A stretch of 64,000 bases of DNA from the NCBI GenBank assembly GCA_031266555.1, contig JAISAU010000003.1, forward strand, positions 233,958-297,957, given 5' to 3'. This document shows positions 48,870-58,733 of the stretch, piece by piece. This stretch comes from Campylobacteraceae bacterium. GTDB lineage: Bacteria; Campylobacterota; Campylobacteria; Campylobacterales; Campylobacteraceae. The notes below the pieces were generated by a model that was given only the letters and a program-made list of their open reading frames with translations, was not told where the DNA came from and did no database searches. Position 1 is the stretch's first letter, and the number at the start of each line of letters is the position of its first letter. Both the position numbers and the translations under genes were made by a program.

Positions 48870-49666
48870 ATACAAAAATAGCGGCTCTGCAACTACAAAC
48901 GCTTCCCATGAGCGAGGCGAAACTTGATTATTACATAAGAATTTGCGCTAAAAACGGCATAAATTTAATAGTTTTAGGAGAATACGTATTAAACAGCTTC
49001 TTTAAAGAACTTGAAAATCTTCCGCTTTTAACGATTAAAGAGCAATCGAAGCACAAACTGACGATACTTAAAAAACTTGCCAAAACATACGGCGTAACGA
49101 TAATAGCGCCAATAGTTTTGTGCAAAAAAGACGCTCTTTATAAAGTAACTATAAGAGTAACTCCTACCGTAACTTTTTTTTATGAACAAAATTTTTTGAT
49201 AAATTACAAACACTGGAATGAAGAGAGATTTTTCGCGAATAACAGTAAAAATATACAAGTGCCGATATTTAATCACGAAGGTCTGAGGATAAGCGTTATA
49301 TGCGGCTTTGACGCGCATTTTGACATATTGTGGCAGCAAGTTCAAAAAAGAAAAGCAGATATAGTTTTGGTGCCGAGCGTCAGCACATTTGAATCTTTTG
49401 ACAGATGGAACGAGCTTTTAAAAACAAGGGCTTTTTTGAATAACATTTATATTTTGCGAATAAATAGAATCGGTGATTTTAAAGATAAAACTTATTCGTG
49501 GTATTTTTACGGAAGCAGCGCTTTATATTCTCCAAACGGCGCTATTGAAGCGTATTTGGGAGACAATGAAGAGGTGCTGATTTGCGATATAGACCTAAAC
49601 ACAGTAAAAGAAGCCGCAAAAGCATGGGGTTTTAGAAGACAACTTGTCAAAAAGAAGATTTTTTAA
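48866..49666 (+). CDS. Carbon-nitrogen hydrolase (nitrilase family)
   Basis: A 266-residue nitrilase-superfamily amidohydrolase. The catalytic triad is visible: Glu39 (VLGEY), Lys115 (NYKHWNEE) and Cys146 (VICGFDAHF). The family covers amidases, carbamoylputrescine hydrolase, deaminated-glutathione amidase and others; the substrate cannot be told. It is translationally coupled to xseB and separated by a shared terminator from the cytochrome gene on the opposite strand. Confidence 0.88.
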   Translation: MNTKIAALQLQTLPMSEAKLDYYIRICAKNGINLIVLGEYVLNSFFKELENLPLLTIKEQSKHKLTILKKLAKTYGVTIIAPIVLCKKDALYKVTIRVTPTVTFFYEQNFLINYKHWNEERFFANNSKNIQVPIFNHEGLRISVICGFDAHFDILWQQVQKRKADIVLVPSVSTFESFDRWNELLKTRAFLNNIYILRINRIGDFKDKTYSWYFYGSSALYSPNGAIEAYLGDNEEVLICDIDLNTVKEAAKAWGFRRQLVKKKIF

Positions 49667-49695
49667 CTTTTTTCTTACATGTAAGTGTAGTTTTT

Positions 49696-49723
49696 AAAAG
49701 CTGGCGAAAAACCGCCAGCTTTT
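49696..49723. terminator. Bidirectional terminator between convergent genes
   Basis: 11-base-pair stem AAAAGCTGGCG (49696-49706) and CGCCAGCTTTT (49713-49723), loop AAAAAC. A/T runs on both sides serve the nitrilase gene on the plus strand and the cytochrome gene on the minus strand. Confidence 0.92.
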
Positions 49724-49726
49724 AGA

Positions 49727-50947
49727 TTATAAACCTACGTTAATTGATTTTACAAGATACTCTTTGTCAAACACAGGATCGCTGAAATTTATAATTTTAA
49801 GAAACCGCTCGCTGGCAAGCCTATAAGTTACATTAATTGTCGCCGAAGTAGCTCCGGTTGGTTTTGGAATACTAAGTTTTCTTACTTCGTTAGCGTTCAA
49901 TCTCGTATCGTTTTTGATAGTCGCGGCAAGATAAGGAATAGTCTCTTGTCCTTTTTTGTCGGCATAAACAGTCTCTAAAGTATAAGTTTGCGTATTGATT
50001 ACCGAACCGTCCGCGTTTTTAAATTCCATCTTTACATTCATGCTTCTCCCGCCAAATCCTGTCGGAGCTTTATGCGGAGTTAAATTTTTTAAAGTCACAA
50101 CGAAGTTATTGCCGCTGTTTGCGGCGGTAAGTTCAATAGTATCTTCTAATATATCGCTATTTCTGGCGCTAGCAAACAAGTGGGAGCGAATATCTCTTAC
50201 TTTAGCCGTTACGCCCGCTTTTGTTGTTCCCGGCGCTATTATGCCTTGTCTTTGCGTACTCATATGGCATTCGGCGCATTTTTCTTTACTGCCGCTTTGC
50301 TCATACTCAATACCTGTAGTATAAATCTCTATACCGTTTCTCTCTCCTCCGAAATGACAAACCATACAAAGCTGATTTGGATTTACAAAATGCTCTTTTT
50401 GAAGAGATTTGTGTATTCTGGCTCGTCCATCGTCTTCAAACGGACCGTATATAGTATCTGAAGATCCCCATTCAACCGCTTTAAAACCTCTCATTTGAAG
50501 ATTTGACGTTTCATTGATTTTAGCCACATTATGACAAATGTTACAACTAATACCGTCTTTTATCGCTTTGTCTTGAACGGACGCTTCTACTATTGCGGTT
50601 TGCGCCGTTTTTATTTTCAACGCTTCGGATAACGCGAAAGACTCTTTGTCCGCAATTTCTTTTATGGTCATTTTCGGATTGTGGCACTGCGCGCACTCTA
50701 CCAATACTCCAGCTTCAGGCTGATAAGTTATTCTGCTCATATAATTTACCACCGCTTTATATAAAGGGTTGGAATCAACATGCGAACGGGAATGCCATGT
50801 GGTGCTCCAATCTTGTGCTTGATCTTTATGACAGCCGAAACATATTTCGGACTTTGTATTAGCGCCCCCTATTTGCTGTGCTTGAACAAATGCGGTACAC
50901 AAAAAAACCAAACAAACGAATAAAAAAGATTTCGCGTTAGACATCAT
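49727..50947 (-). CDS. Periplasmic pentaheme cytochrome c
   Basis: A 406-residue secreted protein with a signal peptide (about 1-23). Five CXXCH haem c sites are visible: CFGCH (36-40), CAQCH (85-89), CNICH (135-139), CMVCH (194-198) and CAECH (224-228). The N-terminal part resembles the cytochrome c554-type multiheme fold. The C-terminal ~150 residues have no haem site and are beta-rich (TAANSGNNFVVTLKNLTPHK...), possibly a distinct domain. It likely acts in periplasmic electron transfer; the partner enzyme is not in the window. Confidence 0.9.
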   Translation of the reverse strand: MMSNAKSFLFVCLVFLCTAFVQAQQIGGANTKSEICFGCHKDQAQDWSTTWHSRSHVDSNPLYKAVVNYMSRITYQPEAGVLVECAQCHNPKMTIKEIADKESFALSEALKIKTAQTAIVEASVQDKAIKDGISCNICHNVAKINETSNLQMRGFKAVEWGSSDTIYGPFEDDGRARIHKSLQKEHFVNPNQLCMVCHFGGERNGIEIYTTGIEYEQSGSKEKCAECHMSTQRQGIIAPGTTKAGVTAKVRDIRSHLFASARNSDILEDTIELTAANSGNNFVVTLKNLTPHKAPTGFGGRSMNVKMEFKNADGSVINTQTYTLETVYADKKGQETIPYLAATIKNDTRLNANEVRKLSIPKPTGATSATINVTYRLASERFLKIINFSDPVFDKEYLVKSINVGL

Positions 50948-51178
50948 GTTGCCTTTAATTAAAAATTACGTACTACTCAGCTAATTATTGGTTAATTATA
51001 CAACTTATTGTATTAAATTTTACCATAAATAATTTTGAATTTGTTTCGTCAATTAACAATTTGCAGATTTTTATCAATAAATATTTTGAAGAATTAAAAA
51101 AAGTATTAAAAATGTATGTTAATGATTTTAACCGTTTATTAGGTAAAATAGCGACTATCATATTTTTTAGAGGAAAAA
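50948..51178. other. Divergent promoter region
   Basis: About 230 AT-rich bases between the cytochrome and the aminotransferase genes, which are divergently transcribed; must hold both promoters. No distinct boxes assigned. Confidence 0.4.
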
Positions 51179-52303
51179 ATGGATTTTCAGCCGTACCCGT
51201 TTGAGAAATTAAATATTCTGCTCTCACATGTAAGTCCGAAAAACGGATTAAAAGAGCTTCCTTTGACTATAGGAGAACCGCAATTTGAAACGCCGCAATT
51301 CATACAAGAAGCTTTAAAGAATAACGCTCATCTTTTAAATAAATATCCGAAAATCGCGGGAGAACAAATACTTCGCGACTCGCAAATAGATTTTATAAAA
51401 AAACGCTTTAGCGTAAAACTCAAACAAAATGAGCTCGTAACAACGCTTGGAACAAGAGAAGCACTTTTCAATCTGCCGCAATTTTTGCTCTTTGGTAAAC
51501 AAGACCCGATTATCGCTTACCCAAATCCTTTTTATCAAATTTATGAGGGTGCGGCAATCGCTTCAAAGGCAAAAAGCGTATACCTAAATTTAACCGAAGA
51601 GAACGGATTTAAACCGCCTATTGACGAAAGCGTTTTGGGAAAATGCGATTTGGTTATACTAAATTCGCCCTCAAATCCAACAGCTTCGGTTATGAATATT
51701 GACGAGCTTAAAATTTGGGTTGAGCTAGCTTTGAAACACAATTTTATATTGATAAACGACGAGTGCTACAGTGAAATTTATACTAAAACTCCTCCGCCGT
51801 CTCTTTTGGAAGCTTGCGTTGGAATAAATGAGGATTTTAAAAATATTTTGGTTTTAAACTCTATATCTAAACGTTCTTGCGCGCCGTCTCTTCGCTCCGG
51901 TTTTGTCGCGGGAGACGCAAAACTTTTGCAAGGATACGCCAAATATAGAACTTATGCAGGATGCGCCGCGCCGCTTCCTATACAATTAGCCGCCGCGAAA
52001 GCGTGGAGCGATGAACTGCATGTAGAAAAAGTAAGACAAAAATATATCAAAAATTTTGAGATAGCAAATGAGTTGCTTAAAACGCCTATAAATGAGGCAA
52101 CATTTTATATTTGGTTTAAAGTGCAAGACGATGAGGCGTTCGCGAAAAAGTTATACGAGAGAAAAAATGTTAAAGTGTTGCCCGGAAGCTATTTGGGAAG
52201 ACGGAAAGCCGGCAAAGGGTATGTGCGAATAGCTCTTGTATCGGACGAAGCAGACACAAGAGAAGCGTTGCGAAGAATCGCTGATTTTAAAAAAGGTGTG
52301 TGA
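51179..52303 (+). CDS. dapC: PLP-dependent aminotransferase, probable succinyldiaminopimelate aminotransferase
   Basis: 374 residues of the class I/II aminotransferase fold. AYPNPFYQIYEGAAI (about 106-120), ILNSPSNPTASVMN and INDECYSEIY show the PLP ring-stacking, Asn and Tyr positions. NSISKRSCAPSLRSGFVAG holds the internal aldimine Lys and the phosphate-binding Arg. The C-terminal YVRIALVSD has the substrate Arg. In Campylobacterota this gene is usually annotated as DapC of lysine/peptidoglycan precursor synthesis, which suits murC directly downstream (4-base overlap). Specificity is inferred. Confidence 0.82.
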   Translation: MDFQPYPFEKLNILLSHVSPKNGLKELPLTIGEPQFETPQFIQEALKNNAHLLNKYPKIAGEQILRDSQIDFIKKRFSVKLKQNELVTTLGTREALFNLPQFLLFGKQDPIIAYPNPFYQIYEGAAIASKAKSVYLNLTEENGFKPPIDESVLGKCDLVILNSPSNPTASVMNIDELKIWVELALKHNFILINDECYSEIYTKTPPPSLLEACVGINEDFKNILVLNSISKRSCAPSLRSGFVAGDAKLLQGYAKYRTYAGCAAPLPIQLAAAKAWSDELHVEKVRQKYIKNFEIANELLKTPINEATFYIWFKVQDDEAFAKKLYERKNVKVLPGSYLGRRKAGKGYVRIALVSDEADTREALRRIADFKKGV

Positions 52304-53616
52304 GATTGGAAAAAATACATTTTATAGGCATAGGCGGCATTGGACTTTCGGCTTTAGCGAGATTTTTAAAGCAAAAAGGATATGAAGTCTCAGGCTCTGA
52401 CATAAAAGAGACAAAAATAACCAAATCGCTTGAAAGCGAGGGTATAAAAGTAACTATTCCTCATAACGAGAACGCGATAAAAGATCAAGATTTTATTGTA
52501 TATTCGGCTGTAATAAAAGATAGCAACATAGAGATAATAAAAGCGAAAAAGCTTGGCATAAAAATACTCTCAAGAAAAGACGCGCTTCCTTTTATATTGA
52601 AAGAAAAAAGAGTTTTTTCGGTTTGCGGAGCGCACGGCAAAAGCACTACAAGCGCTATGTTATCGTCTATAATAGAAGGCTCTATGATAATAGGCGCGGA
52701 GAGTAAACAGTTCGGCTCGAATATGCTTTTAAAAGATAGCGAGAATATAATCTTTGAAGCCGATGAGAGCGACGAGAGCTTTTTAAACTCTAATCCGTAT
52801 GTCGCCATCGTTACAAACGCCGAACCTGAACATATGGAACATTATAATTACGATTTAAAAAGATTTTACGGCGCGTACACAAATTTTTTGATAAGCGCGA
52901 AAATTCGCGTTATCAATGCTGAGGATGAGTTTTTAAGCACTCTGACAAAACTTGAAGCTATAAGATTATATCCTAGTAAAGATATCAAGGATTTAAAATA
53001 TATAGTAAAAAACGGCGAACCTTTCACATCTTTCGCGTTAAAAGATTTGGGGAATTTTGAAGTTTGGGGAATAGGTTTTCATATCGCTATAGACGCGTCG
53101 TTGTCCATCTTAGCGGCGTTAGACGAATTGCCTTTGGAAACGATAAGAGAGAATATAAAAAAATTTAAAGGGATAAAAAAGAGATTTGATATTTTACACT
53201 CTAGCGAAAATTTTACTCTTATAGACGATTACGCGCACCACCCCACAGAGATAAAAGCGACGCTTAAATCTGCTGCCATTTTCGCGAAAATAGCGGGATT
53301 AAATAAAATAACCGCCATTTGGCAACCGCATAAATATTCGCGCACAATAGATAATCTGAAAGCTTTTGTAGAGTGCTTTGAAGGCGTTGACGAATTGATA
53401 ATCTTGCCGGTATACTCCGCCGGAGAAAAAGATATATATATAGATTTCAAAGGCGAATTTGAAACTTATAAACCTATTTTCGCGGACAAAACCGAACGCA
53501 AAGAAAATTCTATCGCGCTTTTAAAAACGGAAAATATTATAAAGGTATTAAGCGAAGGACTTGTGATAGGATTTGGAGCGGGCGATATAACTTATCAGTT
53601 AAGAGGAGCTTTTTAA
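52300..53616 (+). CDS. murC: UDP-N-acetylmuramate-L-alanine ligase
   Basis: MurC adds L-Ala to UDP-MurNAc in peptidoglycan synthesis. It starts at GTG overlapping the dapC stop. The 438 residues show the N-terminal dinucleotide-like HFIGIGGIGLSALARF, the ATP loop CGAHGKSTTSAML (about 109-121), the EADESDESF segment and the C-terminal domain DDYAHHPTEI and WQPHKYSRT. All Mur-ligase hallmarks are present. Confidence 0.96.
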   Translation: MRLEKIHFIGIGGIGLSALARFLKQKGYEVSGSDIKETKITKSLESEGIKVTIPHNENAIKDQDFIVYSAVIKDSNIEIIKAKKLGIKILSRKDALPFILKEKRVFSVCGAHGKSTTSAMLSSIIEGSMIIGAESKQFGSNMLLKDSENIIFEADESDESFLNSNPYVAIVTNAEPEHMEHYNYDLKRFYGAYTNFLISAKIRVINAEDEFLSTLTKLEAIRLYPSKDIKDLKYIVKNGEPFTSFALKDLGNFEVWGIGFHIAIDASLSILAALDELPLETIRENIKKFKGIKKRFDILHSSENFTLIDDYAHHPTEIKATLKSAAIFAKIAGLNKITAIWQPHKYSRTIDNLKAFVECFEGVDELIILPVYSAGEKDIYIDFKGEFETYKPIFADKTERKENSIALLKTENIIKVLSEGLVIGFGAGDITYQLRGAF

Positions 53617-53960
53617 TGGCGCAGGTTATAATCTCCACGATTTTAGTTATTTTATTGTTAGTTTTTATATTCGCGAGAATTGAGAATTTTCCTAAAATCA
53701 AAAAAATTATTATTTGTATTTTATGCGCGTTGCTGATTATCGCCATAGTCGTTTATCAATTTTTGGTAGATCAAAGAAGCGATATGGATAGAGAACTTGT
53801 AAATTCATTTGACAGAGGAGAAAAACTTATCTGCAAATGGTACGAGGTGGAAAATACGAAGTTTAATTATGTCGGCGGTACCAAAGTTTTCGTGGGGCTT
53901 GATAATTTTAACGATGTAAAAGGAGCCGTTATATCGATAAAAGAGTGCAGGCTAAAATAG
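53616..53960 (+). CDS. Small membrane protein of the murC-mutS2 operon
   Basis: 114 residues with two N-terminal membrane helices (about 3-20 and 31-50), then a ~60-residue soluble domain (KLICKWYEVENTKFNYVGGTKVFVG). Function unknown; no family recognised. It overlaps murC by one base and mutS2 by up to 16 bases. Similar two-helix proteins sit before mutS2 in relatives, and envelope involvement is only inferred. Confidence 0.7.
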   Translation: MAQVIISTILVILLLVFIFARIENFPKIKKIIICILCALLIIAIVVYQFLVDQRSDMDRELVNSFDRGEKLICKWYEVENTKFNYVGGTKVFVGLDNFNDVKGAVISIKECRLK

Positions 53961-56161
53961 TGCAAAAATTGATTTCCAAGCTTGATTTAGACAAATACAT
54001 AGCAATTTATAAAAACTTCCTCTCTCGCGAAAAACCGATTTTTATGGAAGGCGACGCGAATTTGCATTTTCGCTTCATAAAAGAACTTCAAAATTACGAT
54101 TTAAATCCGCCTTCACATGTAGACAATGTAGATAAAGAGCTTACGCATCTTTCAAAACAAGGCGTCTTACATGTAAAGCAGATTTGGGAATTTATTAAAA
54201 TCATTCGCTATTTTTTATATTTGAAACAAAAAAAAATTGAAGGCGTTGTCGGCGATTGGATAACAAACGTTAATATGCCGCCTTTGATTTTGGAAATTGA
54301 GAGTTGGTTTGACGAAAACGGGGATTTGAAAGAGGAAATTGACGTAAGATTTACCGACATAAGCGCTTCGCTTAAAATAATCAAAGAGAAAATCAACTCT
54401 CATTTAAGAGCGCTTCTTAATTCTTCAAAATTGCAAGAGTTTTTAGTGGATACTCAAGTGCATTTTTTAAACGGGCAAGAGACGTTTTTACTGCGCGGAG
54501 GCTTTAATAGCGCTATAAAAGGTTCTATAATAGGAAGAAGCGGCAACGGATATTTTTACGTTTCGCCCCACTCGCTTGAAAGTTATAAAAAACAAGAGAG
54601 CGATTTGATAGATAAAAAAGAGGAGTTGATATACGAATACGCCAAAAAAATAAGCGGCGAATTTGGCAAGCAACTCCTATTTTTGAAATTTATCAACAAG
54701 GAATTTGATAAATTCGATAACTACTTAGCGAGAGTTTTGTTTGCTAAAAGATTTGACACGGAATTTATCTTGCCGAGCAAAGATAGCGATATAATCTTAA
54801 AAGATTTTTCGCATCCGGCGCTAAATGATCCAAAACCAATCAGCGTTAATTTTAAAAAAAATATTTTATTGATAACAGGCGTGAACGCCGGCGGAAAAAC
54901 GATGTTTTTAAAATCTCTGCTTTCAGCCGCGTTTTTGGCGAAATATCTGCTGCCGATGAAAATAAACGCCGCCCATTCTCATATAGGAAATTTTAAAAAT
55001 ATAAAAGCCATTATTGAAGACCCGCAAAACGTTAAAGACGATATTTCCACATTCGCGGGACGAATGGTTGAATTTAGCAAACTTTTCACGATAAAAAACG
55101 CTCTTGTCGGAGTGGACGAGATAGAACTCGGTACAGACGCGGACGAAGCCGCGAATCTTTTTTGCGCCATATTGGAAAATCTGATTAAAAAAGAGATAAA
55201 AATCATCATCACAACTCACCATAAACGCTTAGCGTCTATGCTTGCTCTGAGCGAACATGTAGAACTATTGGCGGCATTATATGATGAAAAAGCGCAAAAA
55301 CCGTTATATGGATTTTTGGAAGGCACTATAGGCAAAAGTTACGCTTTTGAGACAGCATTAAGATACGGTATAGCGCAAAATATCGTAGAAAAAGCCAGAA
55401 CTTTATACGGCGAAGATAAAGAAAAATTGAACGAGTTAATACAAAAAAATATCGATTTGGAACTGCAAAACAGAACAAAACTAAAAGAGTTTGAACAAAA
55501 AGAGCAACTGCTTTTAAAACTTACAAATTCGCTAAAAGAACAAAAAGAGGAACAAAAAGAGGAGTTTGCAAAGATAAAAAGAGACTTTGAGGGCAAATAT
55601 ATGGAAGCTATCTCTTTAGCTAAAGTTGCGGCGCGCGAGAAATCAAGCGAAAATATCCATAAACTCTTAAATCAAGCCAATAAAATAAAAGAAGCTATCG
55701 TCATTCCCAAAATAGAAAACACGGAAGATATCAAAGTCGGAGACAGAGTAAAATACGGGGAATTAAAAGGAGTTGTGTTAAATATCAAAAAAGAGCTCGT
55801 ATCCGTCGAGGCTGAAGGCGTAATAATGCGTCTTCCTAAAAACTCTTTAAAAAAGATATCCTCCAAACAACCGACATCTGCAAAGAAAGGAAACGGCATT
55901 TTTTTACAAAGACCGTCAAGTGCCAGTATGACGCTTGATTTGCACGGACTTAGAAGCGATGAGGCGATAGAAAAGACGGATAAATTTTTATCTGACGCGC
56001 TTGTAGTCGGTTTCGACGAAGTGCAGATTTATCACGGAGTAGGTACCGGTAAACTGGCATTCGCTATAAAAAATTTTCTAAAAACGCATCCGAGCGTGAA
56101 AGAGTTTTTCGACGCTTCCGCGAATAACGGAGGCGCTGGAGCTACAATAGTAAGATTGTAA
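53945..56161 (+). CDS. mutS2: MutS2 ATPase with C-terminal Smr domain
   Basis: 738 residues from GTG at 53945; a second in-frame GTG at 53960 overlapping the previous stop is an equally possible start. MutS2 suppresses recombination or rescues collided ribosomes. The core has Walker A TGVNAGGKTMFLKSLL (about 318-333), Walker B VGVDEIELGTDADEAA (about 391-406) and ITTHHKRLA, a central coiled coil (about 490-590), the KOW-like VGDRVKYGELKGVVL, and a C-terminal Smr nuclease domain with LDLHGLRSDEAIEK and the YHGVGTGKL motif. All expected elements are present. Confidence 0.95.
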   Translation: MQAKIVQKLISKLDLDKYIAIYKNFLSREKPIFMEGDANLHFRFIKELQNYDLNPPSHVDNVDKELTHLSKQGVLHVKQIWEFIKIIRYFLYLKQKKIEGVVGDWITNVNMPPLILEIESWFDENGDLKEEIDVRFTDISASLKIIKEKINSHLRALLNSSKLQEFLVDTQVHFLNGQETFLLRGGFNSAIKGSIIGRSGNGYFYVSPHSLESYKKQESDLIDKKEELIYEYAKKISGEFGKQLLFLKFINKEFDKFDNYLARVLFAKRFDTEFILPSKDSDIILKDFSHPALNDPKPISVNFKKNILLITGVNAGGKTMFLKSLLSAAFLAKYLLPMKINAAHSHIGNFKNIKAIIEDPQNVKDDISTFAGRMVEFSKLFTIKNALVGVDEIELGTDADEAANLFCAILENLIKKEIKIIITTHHKRLASMLALSEHVELLAALYDEKAQKPLYGFLEGTIGKSYAFETALRYGIAQNIVEKARTLYGEDKEKLNELIQKNIDLELQNRTKLKEFEQKEQLLLKLTNSLKEQKEEQKEEFAKIKRDFEGKYMEAISLAKVAAREKSSENIHKLLNQANKIKEAIVIPKIENTEDIKVGDRVKYGELKGVVLNIKKELVSVEAEGVIMRLPKNSLKKISSKQPTSAKKGNGIFLQRPSSASMTLDLHGLRSDEAIEKTDKFLSDALVVGFDEVQIYHGVGTGKLAFAIKNFLKTHPSVKEFFDASANNGGAGATIVRL

Positions 56162-56570
56162 TATTTTGCTTTATAAATATATAAATTTACGCGATAAATT
56201 TAGTTAACTATTCTTTACGCCTTCTTATTATGTGGGTCAATGAAACCAGCGTAACTATCCAAAACACGGAGTATTTACATGTTAAAATGTCAAACGATTT
56301 TATTATGTCTTTGACGACCTCTTTTTAGATTGCCTATGCCAATACTCCCAATAATGACGGTTGCAATCAATTTCGTTAGCAGTAAAAGCGCAAAATGATA
56401 TTTTGCTTGAGACTTTTTTCGCTTCATTTGAAACTATTTGCTACATGTAGCAAATAAAAATGGAAAATCGCACTTCTAAAAGTCTCTTTTTTTGATTTAA
56501 TTTTCAAAAACCAAAACTATATAAAATACTCTATTTTTCAAATGCTGTAGTTAACTTATCTGATGTGATT
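56162..56570. other. Intergenic region after mutS2
   Basis: About 410 bases. No gene. Around 56250-56290 the sequence GCGTAACTATCCAAAACAC followed by TTTACATGTTA resembles the internal part of the cassette repeats at 58-61.5 kb and may be a decayed relative. A palindromic GCTACATGTAGC lies at about 56441. Confidence 0.45.
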
Positions 56571-57083
56571 TTATTTTCGCGGTAGAGTATTTAAATCAAA
56601 ATCCTTTATATTCCAGACTTTATCATACCAATCTTTTGCGCTATTTATGCCAAATTCAAAATTTTCCTTCTCAACATTTAATTCCGTGATGATTTTAAAA
56701 AATGCGTATTTTCCAAATTTTATAAGAGCGGGATACCATTTTGACGGCACAAAAGTATGTTCAATCATCTCAAAGTCTGCCAGCTCAAAATCGCTGGGAT
56801 TACAAAATCTAATCTGCTTCCTTGGTTTAAATCCCTCAGCAAGTTCAAATTCGCCTTCTGCTAAATATTTATCATAATATTTTTTATTATACTCATTCGC
56901 TTTTTCAATCATTTGTGATGAATTTGCTTTGCTGTCAAAATTAATTCCACTTGTTTTAGCGTCTCTGTCAGTCCAGATACTTGCGGTATAGATGATAAAA
57001 TGCGGGTTTTCTTGTTTTATTCTACCAATTGCTTTTTCAAGTAAAAGATTTAATTCGCTATTATAGTTATCTTTAGCTCCCAT
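56571..57083 (-). CDS. Hypothetical protein
   Basis: 170 residues from the ATG giving MGAKDNYNSE, chosen because GAGG stands 8 bases upstream; an in-frame GTG would extend it by 19 residues. Soluble, Lys-, Glu- and aromatic-rich, with RIKQENPHFIIYTASIWTDR near the N-terminus and EHTFVPSKWYPALIKFGKY towards the C-terminus. I do not recognise a family. Codon use is AT-rich like the cassette genes further right, and it could be an older cassette or accessory gene. Confidence 0.6.
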   Translation of the reverse strand: MGAKDNYNSELNLLLEKAIGRIKQENPHFIIYTASIWTDRDAKTSGINFDSKANSSQMIEKANEYNKKYYDKYLAEGEFELAEGFKPRKQIRFCNPSDFELADFEMIEHTFVPSKWYPALIKFGKYAFFKIITELNVEKENFEFGINSAKDWYDKVWNIKDFDLNTLPRK

Positions 57084-57239
57084 CTTCATATCCTCTTTTG
57101 TCAAAAAAATAATCTCTTTTTCGTCGTACCGATATCGCACACTTTTTAAGTCTTATGATCAAGCTCTACTGCCTAATTTACTACAGATTAAAAGGTACGA
57201 TTCTTCATTTTGCAAAAAGCATGTTAATAAGTGAAAAAT

Positions 57240-57281
57240 AACCCTAACTGTATTAATTCATCTAATTAATACAGCGGGGTT
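57240..57281 (-). terminator. Terminator after dps
   Basis: 11-base-pair perfect stem CTGTATTAATT (57248-57258) / AATTAATACAG (57264-57274), extended by AACCC/GGGTT outside. On the minus strand it is followed by TTATTTTTC. Confidence 0.85.
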
Positions 57282-57291
57282 AGATGGAGAT

Positions 57292-57735
57292 TTAACCTAA
57301 AGCTTGTTTTAACTTCCAAAGCTCTTTTTCAAACTCTCTTGTTTGATCGTCCGCATATGCGGCGGTGGCTTTATCCTCTTCTTCATCAGCTAATTTTGAA
57401 AGAGTCTTAAACTCTTCAAGTAGAGCTGAAAAATCTTTGTATACGTTTTCAAGAACATATTTAGTATCGAAACTATCGCCTTTTTCCGTTTTTACTTTGG
57501 TGTTTTTAACTATATCTTCCAATGTTAAAACAGGTTTTGCGTCAAGCTGTAAAATTCTCTCAGCCGTGTCGTCATAAATAGTAGCGACTTTTTCATACAA
57601 ACCTTCCGTATACGCGTGAACGGAAGCAAATTGCACTCCTGTGATATTCCAATGATAATTGTGGATCTTTACAAACAAAGCGATGGCGTCTGTTTGGATA
57701 CTTTTTAACTGTCCGACAACTTTTTTCTTTCCCAT
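57292..57735 (-). CDS. dps: Dps-family DNA-protection/ferritin-like protein
   Basis: 147 residues forming a four-helix ferritin-like subunit of a 12-mer that stores iron and protects DNA. The family signature lies around VKIHNYHWNITGVQFASVHAYTE (about 22-45), with His residues of the ferroxidase centre, and ATIYDDTAERILQLDAKP (about 52-69), with the second-subunit acids. The C-terminus is short, lacking the Lys-rich DNA-binding tail of E. coli Dps. Monocistronic with its own terminator. Confidence 0.94.
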   Translation of the reverse strand: MGKKKVVGQLKSIQTDAIALFVKIHNYHWNITGVQFASVHAYTEGLYEKVATIYDDTAERILQLDAKPVLTLEDIVKNTKVKTEKGDSFDTKYVLENVYKDFSALLEEFKTLSKLADEEEDKATAAYADDQTREFEKELWKLKQALG

Positions 57736-58069
57736 GTGAACCCCTTTGAAAGTATTTATAAGATATTATCCATTTTAAACTTATATTTATGTGAAAACCG
57801 CGAACAGCGGTAAAAATTTAATTTACTTTTAGAACAACAAAATATTACTTTAGCGCGTATTTACCAAACCTCAAATAATATAACCGATACTACTTTTATC
57901 AGCCATTTTATAAATATATTTTCAAAAAATTGCAAAATATGATGTTTCGTTTTTTTGTTAAATTTTAGATTCGATATCGCTTCTTAAATGACTGATGAAA
58001 AAGCTGATATATCAAAATTATTGAAGACATTTTTCAAATAAAAAAATGTAATGCAAAAAACTACAAAAT
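57736..58069. other. Intergenic region between dps and cassette array
   Basis: About 330 AT-rich bases upstream of dps. No gene or clear repeat; the first cassette repeat begins at about 58070. Confidence 0.5.
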
Positions 58070-58124
58070 GGCGTAACCAAAACCGCCTACATGTAGCAAA
58101 GCGTAAACAGTCCTATTATACGCC
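58070..58124. repeat. attC-like site A (short form, 55 bases)
   Basis: Ends GGCGTAACC and ATTATACGCC are inverted. The core CCGCCTACATGTAGCAAAGC and AAACAGTCCT is shared with the other sites. It lies 17 bases after the stop of the gene at 58141-58623. Confidence 0.6.
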
Positions 58125-58140
58125 GTATCCCCGTATTTCA

Positions 58141-58623
58141 TTATTTTTTATTTCCTATTATTTCGCCAAAATACTTTTCCATTAATCCTTTTATAATTTT
58201 TTCCTCAATGTTTAATTTTTCCAAATCAAATATTTGCAATTCTATAAAGTCATAAATAAATTGATTTGTTGGATCATCATGTCCGTTTTCTAAAATACAT
58301 AAAACACAATTCATTGCCGATTTTTCTTCTTTGTTTTCAAGTATTTCTCTAAATGGTTTTAGTTCATTTATTTTATTGGTATATTCTACATTTATTTTTT
58401 TAAGTTTTTCAGGCGAACCGTCATTTTCCCATATTTTCATAGCTTCGGTAACAAAATATTTTATTTGGTCTTTTGATATTATAAAATATTTTTCATCTAT
58501 ATATTCTATTCCTTCCGCCATAAATTTTACAATCTTTTGCAAAAAATTAAAATTATCATGTTCTTCATAATATTCGATAATACGATCAATTTCTTTGTAT
58601 AATTTTTTAGAATATTTAGCCAT
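58141..58623 (-). CDS. Cassette-encoded hypothetical protein
   Basis: A 160-residue soluble protein with a GGAGGAAT ribosome site before the ATG. It is helical and highly charged (KKLYKEIDRIIEYYEEHDNF). No motif or family recognised; size and composition resemble small immunity-type proteins. It is the last (leftmost) gene of the cassette array. A Cys pair in MNCVLCILENGHDD might be structural. Confidence 0.65.
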   Translation of the reverse strand: MAKYSKKLYKEIDRIIEYYEEHDNFNFLQKIVKFMAEGIEYIDEKYFIISKDQIKYFVTEAMKIWENDGSPEKLKKINVEYTNKINELKPFREILENKEEKSAMNCVLCILENGHDDPTNQFIYDFIELQIFDLEKLNIEEKIIKGLMEKYFGEIIGNKK

Positions 58624-58733
58624 AATTTATTCCTCCATATTTATCTGTTAATTATGCCTTAGTTTATATATTTTTATATTCTTTATGTCAACTATTTTTA
58701 TTCAATAATTTTCAGCCAATTTTAGGCGCAATT

